Shown here: positions 28,498 through 36,230 of the stretch, piece after piece
Layout of the letters: each line of letters begins with the position of its first letter
Position numbering within the stretch: position 1 is the first letter of the stretch
Assembly (NCBI RefSeq): GCF_025399795.1
Contig: NZ_JAODTZ010000007.1
Location: 62,001 to 126,000 of the forward strand
Length of the DNA: 64,000 nt
Reading direction: 5' to 3'
DNA from: Streptomyces rhizosphaerihabitans
GTDB taxonomy: Bacteria; Actinomycetota; Actinomycetes; Streptomycetales; Streptomycetaceae
Translations under genes and position numbers: made by a program
The notes under the pieces: model-generated
What the model was told of the DNA's origin: nothing
Seen by the model: the letters and a program-made list of their open reading frames with translations, nothing else
Database searches by the model: none

Positions 28498-29651
28498 GAG
28501 GTCACTCCGTACAGGGCGAGCAGGGTCTTCATCCGGGTCTCGGCGCGTTCGGGGCTGGGGAACAGGCCGAGTCCGTCGGCGAGTTCATAGGCGCGCGCGA
28601 GGTGCGGCAGCGAGCGCGCCGACTGGAGGCCGCCCACCATCGCGAAGTGCTCCTGGTGGCCCGCGAGCCAGGCCAGCAGGACGACACCGGTCTTGTAGAA
28701 GCGGGTCGGGGGCTGGAAGAGGTGTCGGGACAACTCGACGGTGGGGTCGAGGAGTTCGCGGAAGCCTTTGACGTCACCGGTGTCCAGGACCCGTACGGCC
28801 CGCGCGGCGAGGGGGCCTAGCGGGTCGAAGATGCCGAGCAGCGCGTGGCTGAAGCCCCGTTCGTCGCCCGCGATCAGCTCGGGGTAGTTGAAGTCGTCGC
28901 CGGTGTAGCAGCGGACGCCGTCCGGGAGGCGGCGGCGCAGTTCGACCTCCCGGCGGGCGTCCAGCAGGGAGACCTTGACGCCGTCCACCTTGTCCGGGTG
29001 GGCGGCGATCACCTGCAGGAACACCTCCGTCGCCGCGTCCAGGTCGTCCGATCCCCAGTAGCCCTCCAGGGCCGGGTCGAACATCGGGCCCAGCCAGTGC
29101 AGGATCACCGGGTCGGCGGCCTGGCGCAGGAGGTGGCCGTAGACGTCGAGGTAGTCCTCGGGTCCGGCGGCGGTCGCGGCGAGCGCGCGGGAGGCCATCA
29201 GGATCGCCTGCGCGCCCGACTCCTCGACGAGGGTGAGCTGTTCCTCGTAGGCGGCCCGCACCTCGTGGAGCGTGGCCGGGCCCGTGAGCTGGTCCGTGCC
29301 GACACCGCAGGCGATCCTGCCGCCGACGGCCCTGGCCTCGGCCGAGGACCTCCTCACGAGTTCGGCCGCCCCGGCCCAGTCCAGGCCCATCCCCCGCTGG
29401 GCGGTGTCCATCGCCTCGGCGACACCGAGGCCGTGCGACCACAGATGGCGCCGGAAGGCGAGCGTGGCGTCCCAGTCGACGGCGGCGGCCGAGTCGGGCG
29501 AGACGTCCGCGCGGGGGTCGGCGACGACATGCGCGGCGGAGAAGACCGTACGGGAGGCGAGGGGTTCGCCCGCGGGGGCGATGGCGAGAGGCTCGGTGCG
29601 CGGCTCGTAGGTACACAACCGGCCGTCGGCGCCCGGGAGTCGGATGGTCAC
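28494..29651 (-). CDS. DUF993 / dihydrodipicolinate-synthase-like protein
   Basis: 385 residues, a TIM barrel that belongs to the DHDPS/N-acetylneuraminate-lyase superfamily by pattern. A lysine in the segment VDGVKVSLLDARREVEL (about residue 224) matches the position of the Schiff-base lysine. The usual catalytic YNxP tyrosine region appears replaced by ILHWLGPMFD. The GTG at 29651 overlaps the stop of the oxidoreductase (GTGA) and its own stop overlaps the isomerase start. I infer a retro-aldol step on a keto-sugar; experimental function is not known to me. Confidence 0.87.
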   Translation of the reverse strand: MTIRLPGADGRLCTYEPRTEPLAIAPAGEPLASRTVFSAAHVVADPRADVSPDSAAAVDWDATLAFRRHLWSHGLGVAEAMDTAQRGMGLDWAGAAELVRRSSAEARAVGGRIACGVGTDQLTGPATLHEVRAAYEEQLTLVEESGAQAILMASRALAATAAGPEDYLDVYGHLLRQAADPVILHWLGPMFDPALEGYWGSDDLDAATEVFLQVIAAHPDKVDGVKVSLLDARREVELRRRLPDGVRCYTGDDFNYPELIAGDERGFSHALLGIFDPLGPLAARAVRVLDTGDVKGFRELLDPTVELSRHLFQPPTRFYKTGVVLLAWLAGHQEHFAMVGGLQSARSLPHLARAYELADGLGLFPSPERAETRMKTLLALYGVTS

Positions 29652-30799
29652 AGCGCAATCTCCGGTACGTCGAGGCGGCGGCCCTCGGCCGAGGACTTCA
29701 GGCCCAGCTCGGCGAGTTGGACGCCGCGGGCACCGGCGAGGAGGTCCCAGCGGTAGGGGGCGTCGGCGTAGACGTGCCGCAGGAACAGCTCCCACTGGGC
29801 CTTGAAGCCGTTGTCGAACTCGGCATTGTCGGGGATCTCCTGCCACTGGTCACGGAAGGAGTAGGTGGCCGGGATATCCGGGTTCCAGACCGGCTTGGGG
29901 GTGGAACTGCGGTGCTGGACACGGCAGTTGCGCAGACCGGCGACGGCCGAGCCTTCCGTGCCGTCGACCTGGAACTCGACCAGTTCGTCGCGGTTGACCC
30001 GCACGGCCCAGGAGGAGTTGATCTGGGCGACCGCGCCGCCCTCCAGCTCGAAGATGCCGTAGGCGGCGTCGTCGGCCGTGGCGTCGTAGGGCTTGTCCCG
30101 CTCGTCCCAGCGCTGCGGGATGTGGGTGGCGGTGAGTGCCTGCACGGAGGTGACGCGGCCGAACAGCTCGTGCAGGACGTACTCCCAGTGCGGGAACATG
30201 TCGACGACGATGCCGCCGCCGTCCTCGGCGCGGTAGTTCCAGGAGGGCCGCTGGGCCTGCTGCCAGTCGCCCTCGAAGACCCAGTAGCCGAACTCCCCGC
30301 GGACGGACAGGATCCGCCCGAAGAAGCCGCCGTCGACGAGCCGCTTCAGCTTGAGCAGGCCGGGGAGGAAGAGCTTGTCCTGGACGACGCCGTGCTTGAT
30401 GCCGGCGGCGTGCGCGAGGCGGGCCAGTCCGAGCGCCCCGTCGAGGCCCGTGGCGGTGGGCTTCTCGGTGTAGATGTGTTTGCCGGCGGCGACGGCCTTG
30501 CGCAGGGACTCCTCGCGGGCGGACGTCACTTGGGCGTCGAAGTAGAGGTCGACGGACGGATCGGCGAGGACCGCGTCCAGGTCGGTCGACCAGTGGTCCA
30601 GGCCGTGCCGCTCGGCGAGCGCCTTCAGGGCGTGCTCGCGGCGGCCGACGAGGACGGGCTCGGGCCACAGCACGGTGCCGTCGCCGAGATCGAGGCCGCC
30701 CTGGTCGCGCAGGGCGAGGATCGAGCGGACCAGGTGCTGGCGGTAGCCCATGCGTCCCGTCACGCCGTTCATGGCGATCCGCACCGTCTTGCGTGTCAC
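29648..30799 (-). CDS. Gfo/Idh/MocA-family oxidoreductase
   Basis: 383 residues. The Rossmann start is atypical (VRIAMNGVTGRMGYRQH instead of GxGxxG), followed by the family landmarks DLYFDAQVTSAREESLRKAV and HIYTEKPTA (the EKP motif, Lys near the nicotinamide). The C-terminal alpha/beta domain includes a FPHWEYVLHELFG segment with the usual metal- or substrate-side histidine. It would oxidise a hydroxyl of a sugar or cyclitol with NAD(P). First gene of the leftward operon, 54 bp from a LacI-type operator and divergent from the LacI regulator. Confidence 0.9.
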   Translation of the reverse strand: MTRKTVRIAMNGVTGRMGYRQHLVRSILALRDQGGLDLGDGTVLWPEPVLVGRREHALKALAERHGLDHWSTDLDAVLADPSVDLYFDAQVTSAREESLRKAVAAGKHIYTEKPTATGLDGALGLARLAHAAGIKHGVVQDKLFLPGLLKLKRLVDGGFFGRILSVRGEFGYWVFEGDWQQAQRPSWNYRAEDGGGIVVDMFPHWEYVLHELFGRVTSVQALTATHIPQRWDERDKPYDATADDAAYGIFELEGGAVAQINSSWAVRVNRDELVEFQVDGTEGSAVAGLRNCRVQHRSSTPKPVWNPDIPATYSFRDQWQEIPDNAEFDNGFKAQWELFLRHVYADAPYRWDLLAGARGVQLAELGLKSSAEGRRLDVPEIAL

Positions 30800-30852
30800 G
30801 TCATTCCCTTCGTACGCGTCAGGCGCCGAGCACGCTCACAGGTGAGCGCGAC

Positions 30853-30866
30853 AGCAAGCGCTTTCT
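30853..30866. promoter_or_regulatory. LacI-family operator
   Basis: AGCAAGCGCTTTCT, near-perfect 14-bp palindrome centred on GCGC, the hallmark of LacI/GalR regulators. It is 54 bp upstream of the oxidoreductase start and 265 bp from the lacI start, so the main target should be the catabolic operon. Confidence 0.75.
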
Positions 30867-31063
30867 ATCTCTTGAGAAGCTAGCCTCTGTGCAGCGGTCC
30901 GGACAAGACCACCGTGAAGTCGAGTTGTTCGAGGGGGCGAACAACGGGGGCCGTTGGCCGTATGGTCTGCACGGACCCTGCCCACAGGAAGCGGCGCACC
31001 CGGCCTTCGGCTCCGTGTTCGACGCCGTACGACGAGGCATGACCAGGCACGACGACGTACGAG

Positions 31064-31106
31064 ACGTACGAAGTGGTACGACGAAACGTACGAAGTGGTA
31101 CGACGA
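31064..31106. repeat. Tandem 21-bp repeat upstream of the LacI gene
   Basis: ACGTACGAAGTGGTACGACG occurs at 31064 and again at 31086 (22-bp period). Each copy contains CGTAC...GTACG inverted arms, and degenerate GTACGACGAG copies lie just upstream (about 31027-31062). It ends 25 bp before the LacI start and is a candidate autoregulatory site. The remaining divergent region 30800-31130 has no gene. Confidence 0.65.
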
Positions 31107-31130
31107 GACGCGCGACCGGAGGACGACGAG

Positions 31131-32180
31131 ATGACGGTGACCCTTGCGGACGTGGCGGCCCGCGCGCAGGTCTCTCCCGCGACGGTGTCGCGCGTACTGA
31201 ACGGGAACTATCCCGTGGCCTCCTCCACACGTGAGCGGGTGCTGCGCGCGGTGGACGAGCTGGACTACGTACTGAACGGTCCCGCGAGCTCGCTGGCCGC
31301 GGCGACCTCCGACCTCGTCGGCATCCTGGTCAACGACATCGCCGACCCCTTCTTCGGGATCATGGCTGCCGCGATCCAGTCGGAGATCGGCGGTCCCGGG
31401 GGGCGCGCGGGCGGGGAGCGGCTCGGGGTCGTCTGCAACACCGGCGGCTCCCCGGAGCGTGAGCTCACCTATCTCACGCTCCTTCAGCGCCAACGCGCCG
31501 CCGCGGTCGTGCTCACCGGCGGCGCCATAGAGGACACCGCCCACGCCGGCGCCGTCGCCGCGAAACTGCGCCGGCTGACGGAGGCGGGTACCCGGGTCGT
31601 GCTGTGCGGACGGCCGCCCTCGCCCGAGGCGCCCGAGGCGATCGCGCTGACCTTCGACAACCGCGGCGGCGGCAAGCAGCTCACCGAGCATCTGATCGGC
31701 CTCGGCCACCGGCGACTCGGTTACATCGCGGGCCCCGAGGAACGCACGACGACCCGCCACCGGCTGGAGGGCCACCGCGCCGCGCTCGACGCCCACGGCA
31801 TCGAGGACGACCCGAGGCGCACCGTGCACGGCCGCTACGACCGCCGCTCCGGTTACGAGGCGACGCTCGAACTCCTGCGCCGCGACCCGTCGTTGACGGC
31901 CGTCGTCGTCGCGAACGACACCGTGGCGCTGGGCGCCTGCGCCGCCCTGCGCGACTCCGGGCTGCGCATCCCCGACGACGTGTCCGTCGCGGGCTTCGAC
32001 GATCTGCCGTTCAGCATCGACGCCGTGCCCGCCCTCACCACCGTACGGCTGCCGCTCTCCGACGCGGGCGCCCGCGCCGGGCGGATCGCCATGGGCCGCG
32101 AGGAGCCGCCGCCGGGCGGGATCGCCACGGTTCGGGGGGAGCTGATGGTACGGGGGTCCACCGGGGTTCCCCGGGACTGA
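31131..32180 (+). CDS. LacI-family transcriptional regulator
   Basis: 349 residues. LacI HTH and hinge at the N-terminus: TLADVAARAQVSPATVSRVLNGNYPVASSTRERVLRAVDELDY (about 4-47). The periplasmic-binding-like effector domain follows, with VGILVNDIADPFF, a ligand-site GYIAGPEERTTTRHRLEGH, and VVVANDTVALGACAALRDSGLRIPDDVSVAGFDD. GGAGGA lies 8 nt before the ATG at 31131. It should sense the sugar handled by the divergent operon and act at the GCGC-centred operator. A Gly/Arg insertion (GGPGGRAGGERL) interrupts the first subdomain. Confidence 0.93.
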   Translation: MTVTLADVAARAQVSPATVSRVLNGNYPVASSTRERVLRAVDELDYVLNGPASSLAAATSDLVGILVNDIADPFFGIMAAAIQSEIGGPGGRAGGERLGVVCNTGGSPERELTYLTLLQRQRAAAVVLTGGAIEDTAHAGAVAAKLRRLTEAGTRVVLCGRPPSPEAPEAIALTFDNRGGGKQLTEHLIGLGHRRLGYIAGPEERTTTRHRLEGHRAALDAHGIEDDPRRTVHGRYDRRSGYEATLELLRRDPSLTAVVVANDTVALGACAALRDSGLRIPDDVSVAGFDDLPFSIDAVPALTTVRLPLSDAGARAGRIAMGREEPPPGGIATVRGELMVRGSTGVPRD

Positions 32181-32300
32181 CCTCTCCTCCCCGGAACACC
32201 CCCGGGACTGACCTCCCTTCCTGGAACACCCCGGGGCTGACGTCCCCAGCCGGAGCACCCCGGACACCTCGGGCCGACCTCCCTTTCCCGGGGCCGACGC
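32160..32300. repeat. GC-rich imperfect tandem repeats
   Basis: About four degenerate copies of a unit near 30-35 bp built on CCCGGGACTGACCTCC and CTGGAACACCCC, starting at the very end of the LacI gene. The rest of 32181-32523 has no gene. Confidence 0.6.
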
Positions 32301-32453
32301 ACCTGACGGGCGCCCTTTCGGGGCTGCCGGGGTCGGCGTGCGCTCCCGACCTGGCTGCGAGGTGGCCGGAGGCGGGTCCTGAGGGCGGGGCCGGCCGGGT
32401 GGCGGGATAGGCAGGGCGCGTTGGGGCGTTCTATGCTCGGGATGGCTGCTTCT

Positions 32454-32466
32454 CTGACTGAGTCAG
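32454..32466. promoter_or_regulatory. Palindrome upstream of the MarR-GNAT gene
   Basis: CTGACTGAGTCAG, a perfect 13-bp palindrome 57 bp before the start codon; a likely autoregulatory MarR site, judged by position only. Confidence 0.45.
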
Positions 32467-32523
32467 TCATCCGGGCCGAGCAGGCCGCGGTGCCCATCCA
32501 GAGCCGACCTCCGGGGGCCGATC

Positions 32524-33459
32524 ATGACCGTCCAGGACATCCGCTCCTTCAACCGCTTCTACACGAACGTCATCGACGCGCTCGACTACGGTCGCCATCT
32601 CTACGCGCCGTACACGCTGACCGAGTCCCGCGTCCTCTACGAGCTGGCACACATGCCCCAGTCGGACGCCGCCGATCTCCGGTCCGAACTCTCGCTGGAC
32701 TCCGGCTACCTGAGCCGGATCCTGAACAAGTTCGAGCAGGACGGGCTGGTCGAGCGCGCCGCGTCCGAGAAGGACCCCCGGCGTCGCCGGATCACACTCA
32801 CCGCGCGCGGCCGGGAGGCCGCCGGTCTGCTCGAGGAGCGGGCGCGCGAGACCGTGGGTTCACTGCTGGCGACCGTGGCCCCCGCCGACCGGCCCCGGCT
32901 CGCCGAGGCGATGCGCACGGTGCGGACGCTTCTGGGTGACGGGCGGGTCGCGCCCCGCCGCGAGGATGTCGTCCTGCGCGAACCGGGCCCCGGCGACCTC
33001 GGCTGGATCGTGCAGCGCAACGCGGCGCTGTACGCGGCCGAGTACGGCTTCAACACCGACTACGAGGGCCTGGTCGCGAGGATCGTCGCCGACTTCGCCG
33101 AGGATCACGACCCCCACCTGGAGCGGGTGTGGATCGCCGAGCTGGACGGGCGGCCCGTCGGATGCGTGATGTGCGTACGGGACGACGCTCCCGGCACGGC
33201 CCGCCTCCGGCTGCTGCTCGTCGAGCCACAGACGCGCGGGCTCGGCATCGGCGACCGTCTCGTCGGGGCCGTCACCGACTTCGCGCGCGGTGTCGGCTAT
33301 CACGAGCTCGTCCTGTGGACCAACGACGTCCTGGCCGCCGCCCGCCGCATCTACCAGCGCCACGGCTTCGTCCTGGTCGCCGAGAAACCGCACCGGTCCT
33401 TCGGGGCGGATCTGGTGGGCCAGGACTGGCGGCTGGACCTGCGCGCCGGCCCGGAGTGA
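32524..33459 (+). CDS. MarR regulator fused to GNAT acetyltransferase
   Basis: 311 residues. N-terminal half (about 1-140) is a MarR winged helix: ESRVLYELAHMPQSDAADLRSELSLDSGYLSRILNKFEQDGLVER followed by the wing KDPRRRRITLTARGREA. C-terminal half (about 150-305) is GNAT with acetyl-CoA motif LLLVEPQTRGLGIGDRLVGAV and YQRHGFVLVAEKPHRSFG. This two-domain order is a known actinobacterial family; whether the acetyltransferase acts on a drug, metabolite or protein is not evident. GGGGG precedes the ATG. Monocistronic. Confidence 0.92.
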   Translation: MTVQDIRSFNRFYTNVIDALDYGRHLYAPYTLTESRVLYELAHMPQSDAADLRSELSLDSGYLSRILNKFEQDGLVERAASEKDPRRRRITLTARGREAAGLLEERARETVGSLLATVAPADRPRLAEAMRTVRTLLGDGRVAPRREDVVLREPGPGDLGWIVQRNAALYAAEYGFNTDYEGLVARIVADFAEDHDPHLERVWIAELDGRPVGCVMCVRDDAPGTARLRLLLVEPQTRGLGIGDRLVGAVTDFARGVGYHELVLWTNDVLAAARRIYQRHGFVLVAEKPHRSFGADLVGQDWRLDLRAGPE

Positions 33460-33465
33460 CACGGA

Positions 33466-33501
33466 GCGGACGCCCGCCGACGTGCTCGGGCGGGCGTCCG
33501 C
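33466..33501 (+). terminator. Hairpin terminator after the MarR-GNAT gene
   Basis: GCGGACGCCCGCC (33466-33478) pairs perfectly with 33489-33501; a further copy of the right arm follows near 33509-33524. Confidence 0.75.
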
Positions 33502-33695
33502 CACGGCTCGGGCGGGCGTCCGCCGGGGCTCGGGGAGAGGTCCGCCGGTCACGAGTGGTGAGCGGCCCGTCCGCCCGCTGAACGAAACCGCATCACAGAG
33601 TTAACTCAAATACCTACCGTACGTGACCGTTCACGCAACTTGAGTGCGGGACCGTGCTTCCCCAAGTGACCCGTTCTCAGGGGGAGTTGGCATAT

Positions 33696-34589
33696 ATGCA
33701 AGGCACCGTGGACGGCTTCGGATACGGGGTGGTGACTCCGGTGGCCTCCTACCTCATCGCCTGTCTGGGCAGCGCTCTGGGGCTGCGCTGCGTCGTCCGT
33801 TCCCTGAACAACCGGCAGTCGTGGAAGCCCGGTTGGCTGGCGCTCGGGGCGGCGACCATCGGCTGCGGCATCTGGACCATGCACTTCGTCGCGATGGTCG
33901 GCTTCCGGATCCAGGGGATCCAGATCGACTACGACGCGCGTCTGACAGCGCTCAGCCTCGTCGTGGCGATCGCGGTGGTCGGCATCGGTGTCTTCGCCGT
34001 GGGATATCGCGGAGCCACCGCCACCACGCTGACCGCCGCCGGGATCTTCACCGGGCTCGGCGTGGCCGCGATGCACTACCTGGGCATGGCGGCGCTCCAG
34101 CTGAACGGGTCCCTCCGGTACGACTCGCTCACGGTCGGGGCCTCCGTGCTGATCGCGGTCGTCGCGGCGACCGCCGCCCTGTGGGCCGCGGCCTCGTACC
34201 GGGGCTTCCTGGCCGCCCTCGGCGCAAGCCTCCCCATGGGCGTCGCCCTGACGGGCATGCACTACACCGGCATGGCCGCCCTCGGAGTACACCTGCACGG
34301 CGCGACCGACGCGTCGTACATCACCGGGATGTACGGCGACGCGTCGCCGACCTCGATCCTGCTCCCCATGCTCATCGGACCGGTCGTCTTCCTGATCCTG
34401 GCCGGAGTGGTGGTCATGTTCGACCCCCAGCTCGTCCTCGGCGACGGGGACTGGAGCCGGACCGCCCCGCGTCGGCGCCGCGCCGCGGCCGCCGTCCCCG
34501 AGCGCCCCACGCACTCCCCGCGCACCGGCTCCCTCTTCGACTCCCGGGGCCAGCAGGCGGGCCGGCACACTACCCCGCGCGGGCGGTGA
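33696..34589 (+). CDS. MHYT-domain integral membrane sensor
   Basis: 297 residues with about seven membrane helices carrying three MHYT-type motifs: MHFVAM (about 62), MHYLGM (about 126) and MHYTGM (about 188). In other bacteria MHYT domains are fused to GGDEF/EAL or kinases and are thought to bind copper and sense a diatomic gas; here the protein ends with a short cytoplasmic basic tail and has no output domain. The ATG at 33696 has GGGGAG 7 nt upstream and places the first helix correctly. It overlaps the convergent hydrolase gene by 20 bp. Confidence 0.9.
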   Translation: MQGTVDGFGYGVVTPVASYLIACLGSALGLRCVVRSLNNRQSWKPGWLALGAATIGCGIWTMHFVAMVGFRIQGIQIDYDARLTALSLVVAIAVVGIGVFAVGYRGATATTLTAAGIFTGLGVAAMHYLGMAALQLNGSLRYDSLTVGASVLIAVVAATAALWAAASYRGFLAALGASLPMGVALTGMHYTGMAALGVHLHGATDASYITGMYGDASPTSILLPMLIGPVVFLILAGVVVMFDPQLVLGDGDWSRTAPRRRRAAAAVPERPTHSPRTGSLFDSRGQQAGRHTTPRGR

Positions 34590-35184
34590 GCTCCACCGTC
34601 CCGTCGAGGCACCACTCCAGCACGGCGGGCCACGGGCCGTAACCCGCGTCCACATCGAGGTGCGCGGCCCCGGGCAGGATCCGGGTCGGTACGCCCAGGG
34701 GGTCGCCGTAGACCGTGTCGGCGCCCTCGGGGCAGTACGGGTCGTCGTCTCCGGCGACCAGCCGGGTGTGCCCGGGAAGCGTGAAGTCCAGCTCGGCCAG
34801 GGCGAACCCGGCGATCTCCGGCAGCCCCGCGAGGACGGAGGCGGACGGCGGGGCGACGAGCAGCACCCGGTCGACGCCGGCCAGGCCCGGCAGTCCGCGC
34901 GCGGCGGCGTGCAGCCACAGCACGGCCGAGGCGCTGTGGGCGACGACCACGCGTTCGGCACCGTCCAACGCGCCCAGATGGCGGGCCACTTCCGCCAGCC
35001 ACACCTCCAGGTCCGGGTCGTCGGGGTCCGGCAGCTGCGGATAGACGACGTGCTGGCCCAGCTCGCCGAGCCGTCCGGCCAGCCAGTGCTGCCAGTGGCC
35101 TTCCGGGCGGTGGTTCTGCCAGCCGTGCAGGATCAGATAGGCGCGCGGGGCTCCGGCGATGTCTTCGGTGTCGTACGAGGTCAT
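34570..35184 (-). CDS. RBBP9/YdeN-family serine hydrolase
   Basis: 204 residues, compact alpha/beta-hydrolase: AYLILHGWQNHRPEGHWQHWLAG (oxyanion loop), nucleophile region VVAHSASAVLWLHAA (serine near residue 85), acid in VAGDDDPYCP and histidine in ILPGAAHLDVDAGYGPWP. RBBP9 proteins in bacteria are small serine hydrolases of unclear substrate. The ATG at 35184 gives the typical N-terminus; no strong ribosome binding site is visible. The long frame that continues upstream to 37155 is arginine/glycine-rich shadow sequence. Confidence 0.88.
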   Translation of the reverse strand: MTSYDTEDIAGAPRAYLILHGWQNHRPEGHWQHWLAGRLGELGQHVVYPQLPDPDDPDLEVWLAEVARHLGALDGAERVVVAHSASAVLWLHAAARGLPGLAGVDRVLLVAPPSASVLAGLPEIAGFALAELDFTLPGHTRLVAGDDDPYCPEGADTVYGDPLGVPTRILPGAAHLDVDAGYGPWPAVLEWCLDGTVELTARAG

Positions 35185-35309
35185 GAGTCGATCGTTTCCG
35201 ATCGCCGGCCTTTCGGTCCAGTCGATCTCCCCTGGTGGACCGGGTGAGCGGGACCGCGCGCCACGGCAGCCGGCCTGGCCGGGTGGGCGCCGTGGCGAGG
35301 TGTCGCCGC

Positions 35310-35512
35310 AGGGCCTGTCAGACCATGCCCGCCGGGCCCGCGGCGTCCGGCACCGCACTCCCCCGAGCTCTTCGAGCAGGGGGACCCCCACGCCGCGTTG
35401 TCGGGCACGCCCGAGTACGCCCGGTACGAGGGCGCCCCTCCGCCCTCCGCCTTGCGACGCACGGCACCGGACGCCGCAGTCCGATCCCGACGCGCCTGGT
35501 CGGACAGGCCCT
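35310..35512. mobile_element. MITE-like element with terminal inverted repeats
   Basis: About 203 bp. AGGGCCTGTCAGACCATGC at the left end matches the reverse complement of the right end (AGGGCCTGTCCGACCAGGC) at 17 of 19 positions, and the inner CGGCGTCCGGCACCG / CGGCACCGGACGCCG pair extends the symmetry. In the middle is the hairpin-like CCCCCGAGCTCTTCGAGCAGGGGG. It has no gene and no clear target duplication. From memory, similar sequences are dispersed in Streptomyces intergenic regions. The right tip overlaps the stop codon of the GNAT gene. Confidence 0.65.
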
Positions 35513-36155
35513 AGCGCACGGTCTCCGTGGCCGCGCAGGTCGCTCTGCGTACCCTCGCGGCCAGCCGGTCCCGGCACTCGGGCCATTCCGCCGCCGTCAC
35601 CGAATAGATCGCGGAGTCGCGCAGCAGTCCGTCCTCGCCCGGCGCCCAGGAGCGGGACCAGTTGCGCAGGACGCCTTCGAGGCGGGCGCCGGTGCGCTCG
35701 ATCGCGGCGCGGGAGCGGGAGTTGCGGGCGTCGGTCTTGAGGTCCACGCGGGAGACGCGCCACTCCTCGAAGGCGTGCCGGAAGAGCAGGAGCTTCGACT
35801 CGGCGTTCAGGCCCGTGCCCTGCGCGGAGGACCCGAGCCAGGTGAACCCGACCTCGACGGCGTCGAGTCGGTCGTCCGTGCGCCAGCACCGCGGCTCCCA
35901 GTACGACGTGGCGCCGACCGCCCGTCCGGAGGCCAGGGACACCTGGGCGTAGGGGGCGAGCATGCCCGTCGCGGCGCGGGCGAGCTGCGCGTCGACGTAG
36001 TCCCCGACCTCGTCGGCCCGGGGCACCCAGGTGAACGCGTAGGTGTCCCGGTGTTCCTCGGCGGCTTCGGCGAGGTCGGCCGCGTGCCGGTGGCCGAGCG
36101 GCTCCAGCCGTACCAGCTCGCCTTCGAGAACCGGCCCCTTCATCTGGAAACCCAC
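35511..36155 (-). CDS. GNAT acetyltransferase, RimJ/RimL type
   Basis: 214 residues. RimJ/RimL-type landmarks: [22 protein letters not shown] at the start, [42 protein letters not shown] (acetyl-CoA loop) and [31 protein letters not shown]. Such enzymes acetylate protein N-termini or small amines; the target is not evident. The stop codon TAG (35513-35511) shares its last bases with the right end of the MITE-like element, so the element may have supplied or preserved the stop. The last residues ([11 protein letters not shown]) look non-conserved. Confidence 0.9.
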   Translation of the reverse strand: MGFQMKGPVLEGELVRLEPLGHRHAADLAEAAEEHRDTYAFTWVPRADEVGDYVDAQLARAATGMLAPYAQVSLASGRAVGATSYWEPRCWRTDDRLDAVEVGFTWLGSSAQGTGLNAESKLLLFRHAFEEWRVSRVDLKTDARNSRSRAAIERTGARLEGVLRNWSRSWAPGEDGLLRDSAIYSVTAAEWPECRDRLAARVRRATCAATETVR

Positions 36156-36230
36156 TGCCCCGCACCCCTTCGCCGCCCGGTATGTGTCCGCTGCGATTCC
36201 TATGCGGCCGGGGCGGCGCGTGTCCAGCGG

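Noticed and set aside
32524..33459. MarR-GNAT as two genes joined by a sequencing error.
   Set aside because: The linker is clean and the same two-domain order is a known actinobacterial family.
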